Shown here piece by piece: positions 62,065 through 64,000 of a DNA stretch of 64,000 nt; the first letter of the stretch is position 1; every line of letters begins with the position of its first letter. The notes under the pieces are model-generated. The model saw only the letters and a program-made list of their open reading frames with translations, did not search any database and was not told the origin of the DNA. This DNA comes from Mesobacillus campisalis (GTDB lineage Bacteria; Bacillota; Bacilli; Bacillales; Cytobacillaceae): positions 1 to 64,000 of the forward strand of contig NZ_LAYY01000001.1 in assembly GCF_000986785.1 (NCBI RefSeq), in the 5' to 3' direction. A program made the translations under genes and the position numbers.

Positions 62065-62106
62065 ATTATAGCACTATAAGGTTAGTTTGTCTATCGGATA
62101 AACTAA
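62065..62106 (-). promoter_or_regulatory. xylA promoter with XylR-type operator
   Basis: Minus-strand -35 TAGACA (62093-62088) and -10 TATAAT (62070-62065) are 17 nt apart. The inverted repeat TTAGTTT-N11-AAACTAA (62082-62106) covers the -35 and matches the arms of known Bacillus XylR operators. No xylR gene is in the window. Confidence 0.8.
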
Positions 62107-62140
62107 GATTTTTAAAAATATTTTACTAGAGTTTTTCACG

Positions 62141-63124
62141 TCATTTATTTTCATAAGGGGCAATGGTTTGGATCGTTCCATCTTCGTTATATTTCAGTTC
62201 CGTGAATTTAACGGACCGCTTATGGTTCACACCGCCGGATAAGGAGCTGTCATGGTAGAACAGATACCATTTATCCTTGTACTGGACAATTGAATGGTGG
62301 GTCGTCCAGCCGATGACCGGGGTAAGAATCGTCCCTTTGAAGGTAAATGGACCCATTGGGTTTTCGCTCACGGCATAAACAATTTTATGAGTGGTACCGG
62401 TAGAATAGGAAAGATAATAAAGTCCATTATATTTGTGGACCCATGGGCCTTCAAAATATCTCCTGTCTTCGTCACCGGCAAGAATTGGGTTACCCTCTTC
62501 ATCCACAATGGAAATTTCCTTCGGCTCACTTTTAAAATTCAGCATATCATCCGTCAGTTCCGCTGCGATCGGGCCTAATGCCGGTTCCGAAGCTGCCGGG
62601 CCTGCTGCATCATGCTGGTAAATACCTGTCTGCCATTTTTCCAGCTGTCCGCCCCATAGGCCGCCGAAATAGACATACGCCTTGTTGTCTTCGTCGACTA
62701 GAACGGCCGGATCGATACTGAAGCTGCCAGGAATATAATTTTCCTCCGCCTTGAAAGGTCCTGCAGGACTCGGACTGGTTGCTACGCCAATTCGGAAGAT
62801 CCCGTCCTTGTCCCTTGCCGGGAAAAATAAATAATAAGTGTTGTTCTTGTAGGCCGCATCTGGTGCCCAAAGCTGCTTGCTCGCCCATGGAATATCCTTG
62901 AGGTGAAGCACTTCACCATGATCAACACAAGGCCCATCTACATCTTCCATCGATAAAACATGGTAATCCTCCATCTTATACTGGTCCCCATTATCATTGG
63001 AAGGTTCATCATGCTCCAGGTCATGGGAAGGATAAATATAAAGCTTCCCTTCAAACACGTGGGCAGAAGGATCAGCCGTGAAAATATGTGTCACTATAGG
63101 CTCATTAGGTTTCGAGTTTTTCAT
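62141..63124 (-). CDS. GH43-family glycoside hydrolase
   Basis: The 327-residue protein is a single GH43 propeller without signal peptide or extra domain: THIFTADPSAHVFEGKLYIY with the base Asp, WAPDAAYKNNTYYLFF, FSIDPAVLVDEDNKAYVYFG (modulating Asp) and RRYFEGPWVHKYNGLYYLSY with the catalytic Glu. Such enzymes act as arabinofuranosidases or xylosidases on arabinoxylan fragments; I cannot choose. It ends close to the XylR operator of xylA and has its own palindromes upstream (63140-63156 and 63178-63202). Confidence 0.85.
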   Translation of the reverse strand: MKNSKPNEPIVTHIFTADPSAHVFEGKLYIYPSHDLEHDEPSNDNGDQYKMEDYHVLSMEDVDGPCVDHGEVLHLKDIPWASKQLWAPDAAYKNNTYYLFFPARDKDGIFRIGVATSPSPAGPFKAEENYIPGSFSIDPAVLVDEDNKAYVYFGGLWGGQLEKWQTGIYQHDAAGPAASEPALGPIAAELTDDMLNFKSEPKEISIVDEEGNPILAGDEDRRYFEGPWVHKYNGLYYLSYSTGTTHKIVYAVSENPMGPFTFKGTILTPVIGWTTHHSIVQYKDKWYLFYHDSSLSGGVNHKRSVKFTELKYNEDGTIQTIAPYENK

Positions 63125-63139
63125 AATAGCCTCCCTAGC

Positions 63140-63202
63140 ATTTGTTGTCTACAAATGTAGTATAACGCTTACCAACTACTTTGTACAGGCATTATACAAA
63201 GT
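63140..63202. promoter_or_regulatory. Two inverted repeats upstream of the GH43 gene
   Basis: ATTTGT-TGTCT-ACAAAT (63140-63156) resembles an AraR operator but has a 5-nt rather than 4-nt centre. ACTTTGTA-N9-TACAAAGT (63178-63202) is a perfect 8-bp inverted repeat. Between them GGTAAGCGTTATAC weakly resembles a cre box. Regulators are unknown. Confidence 0.5.
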
Positions 63203-63213
63203 TTTTAAATGCA

Positions 63214-63263
63214 GCATGGGGATGGTTCTTCTGCTTCAGAAGCAGCAGAACCGTCCCCGTGTT
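63214..63263. repeat. Dispersed palindrome copy
   Basis: GCATGGGGATGGTTCTTCTG... and GCAGCAGAACCGTCCCC form arms around AGAA. It directly follows the stop codon of the glutamate synthase-like gene. Confidence 0.85.
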
Positions 63264-64000
63264 TTACCGCGCCACCTTTTCCTTTTCCCTAATCTCTGTC
63301 ACCTTTTCCGGATTCAGAGTAACATCAGCCACGGAGGAGATCCTTCCCCACTCGTCCTTATGCACGATATGCTTACGTTGGAACTTGGTCGGAGTATCAA
63401 GCCCGGCAGCCGCCGCGAGGTTGAACAGTCCCTCTCGTAGGGAGACAACATAATTGGCGACGCGGTATTGTTTCTCCTCGACCACAAGTCCATCCTGCAG
63501 CTTAGGGTCCGTGGTGGCAACCCCGGCGGGACAATGGTTGGTATGACAGATTCCTGCCATGATACAGCCAACATTAATCATGAAGCCGCGGGCGATTTGG
63601 ACGAGATCTGCGCCAAGTGCGAGGGCAACGGCAATTTTATCCGGAGTAACCAGCTTTCCGGATGCAATGATTTTGACTCTGTCACGCACTCCGTATTTTT
63701 TCAGCATCTCATCGACTAGCGGCAGGGCTGACATGATTGGCAGCCCGACGGCATCCGCGAGCTCCTGGTAAGTGGCCCCGGTTCCACCTTCGCCACCGTC
63801 GACGGAAATGAAATCGGGTCCCTTGCCTGTCTCTTTCATGATTTTTGCCATTTCCTCAAGGGAGTCCATGTCCCCGACGACAATTTTGATTCCCACTGGC
63901 TTGCCGCCGATATCCCTCATTCTTTCCACGAAATCAAAAAGACCGTAGTAGTCGCTAAATTCGTAGAACCGGTTAGGACTGTTGATTGTTTTCCAGGGCT
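63264..64000 (-). CDS. FMN-binding glutamate synthase family protein, 5' end outside window
   Basis: The reading frame is open to the window edge, so the N-terminus lies beyond 64000; 245 codons are visible. The part seen is the FMN/Fe-S end of a GltB-like synthase domain: DFISVDGGEGGTGATYQELADAVG (first part DFISVDGGEGGTGATY), VKIIASGKLVTPDKIAVALALGADLV, and GCIMAGICHTNHCPAGVATTDP, whose cysteines bind the iron-sulfur cluster. Overall it resembles the stand-alone YerD-type proteins of Bacillus rather than the large glutamate synthase subunit. Actual activity of such proteins is not settled. Confidence 0.85.
   Translation of the reverse strand, partial: PWKTINSPNRFYEFSDYYGLFDFVERMRDIGGKPVGIKIVVGDMDSLEEMAKIMKETGKGPDFISVDGGEGGTGATYQELADAVGLPIMSALPLVDEMLKKYGVRDRVKIIASGKLVTPDKIAVALALGADLVQIARGFMINVGCIMAGICHTNHCPAGVATTDPKLQDGLVVEEKQYRVANYVVSLREGLFNLAAAAGLDTPTKFQRKHIVHKDEWGRISSVADVTLNPEKVTEIREKEKVAR

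Noticed and set aside
63214-63263. Insertion sequence end
   Set aside because: It is a stand-alone palindromic repeat with no transposase and no target duplication that I can see.

Overview
The window reads as a stretch of chromosome from a moderate-GC, endospore-forming Bacillaceae (Bacillus-like). Reasons: Bacillus-type gene families (IDEAL, YtoQ, YesL, YesMN, RocB, MurQRP/AmiE/NagZ/NamZ), SigA-type promoters, several CcpA cre boxes, strong AGGAGG ribosome binding sites and a short gene resembling gamma-type spore SASPs. It contains no phage, no intact insertion sequence, no CRISPR, and no rRNA or tRNA that I can see. All coordinates of small sites were read by eye.

Layout. 1-9 kb: a COG4189-type regulator, a HAD phosphatase, an IDEAL protein, a two-gene ABC importer resembling the ergothioneine transporter EgtUV, a nitroreductase, a nitronate monooxygenase, an EcsC protein, and a FrnE/DsbA thiol oxidoreductase whose first active-site Cys codon is TGA. 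9-20 kb: a full peptidoglycan-recycling locus (namZ, nagZ, amiE, nagP, mupG, murP, murR, murQ). 20-29 kb: HAD, ASCH and DUF2269-type genes, an IclR regulator, and an arginine/methylarginine cluster (permease, RocB, two DDAH-fold enzymes), then an alkyltransferase-like DNA repair protein. 29-40 kb: a 1.5k-residue secreted pectin methylesterase/pectate lyase, an EEP phosphatase, a SASP-like gene, an SRAP DNA-crosslink protein, and a maltose-6-P system (glvA, a frameshifted glvC, an RpiR regulator). 40-43.5 kb: a CarD / MarR / small protein / GyrB-paralogue module tied together by shared palindromic operators. 43.5-49 kb: an Era-like GTPase, an L-serine dehydratase operon with its own PTS-IIC-like membrane protein and YheO-type regulator, and ytoQ. 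49-63 kb: a xylan/xylose region (two-component system, sugar ABC importer, YesL, aldo/keto reductase, two GH43 enzymes, xylB, xylA). The window ends inside an FMN-binding glutamate synthase gene.

How the genes work together. The window is mostly scavenging metabolism under CcpA control: cell-wall sugars, pectin, alpha-glucosides, xylo-oligosaccharides, serine and arginine derivatives.

The most unusual parts are four. (1) The MarR-CarD-GyrB regulon: the GyrB copy sits away from gyrA and carries Asn where type II topoisomerases have Asp in the EGDSA motif, a known drug-resistance position. (2) The possible Sec-containing FrnE has a hairpin that fits the bacterial SECIS consensus. (3) Three intergenic tandem arrays have periods of about 21, 52 and 52 bp and unrelated sequences. 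(4) A dispersed REP-like palindrome family with core GGGACGGTTCTCCTGCTTC sits at gene 3' ends, in one case supplying the coding end of mupG.
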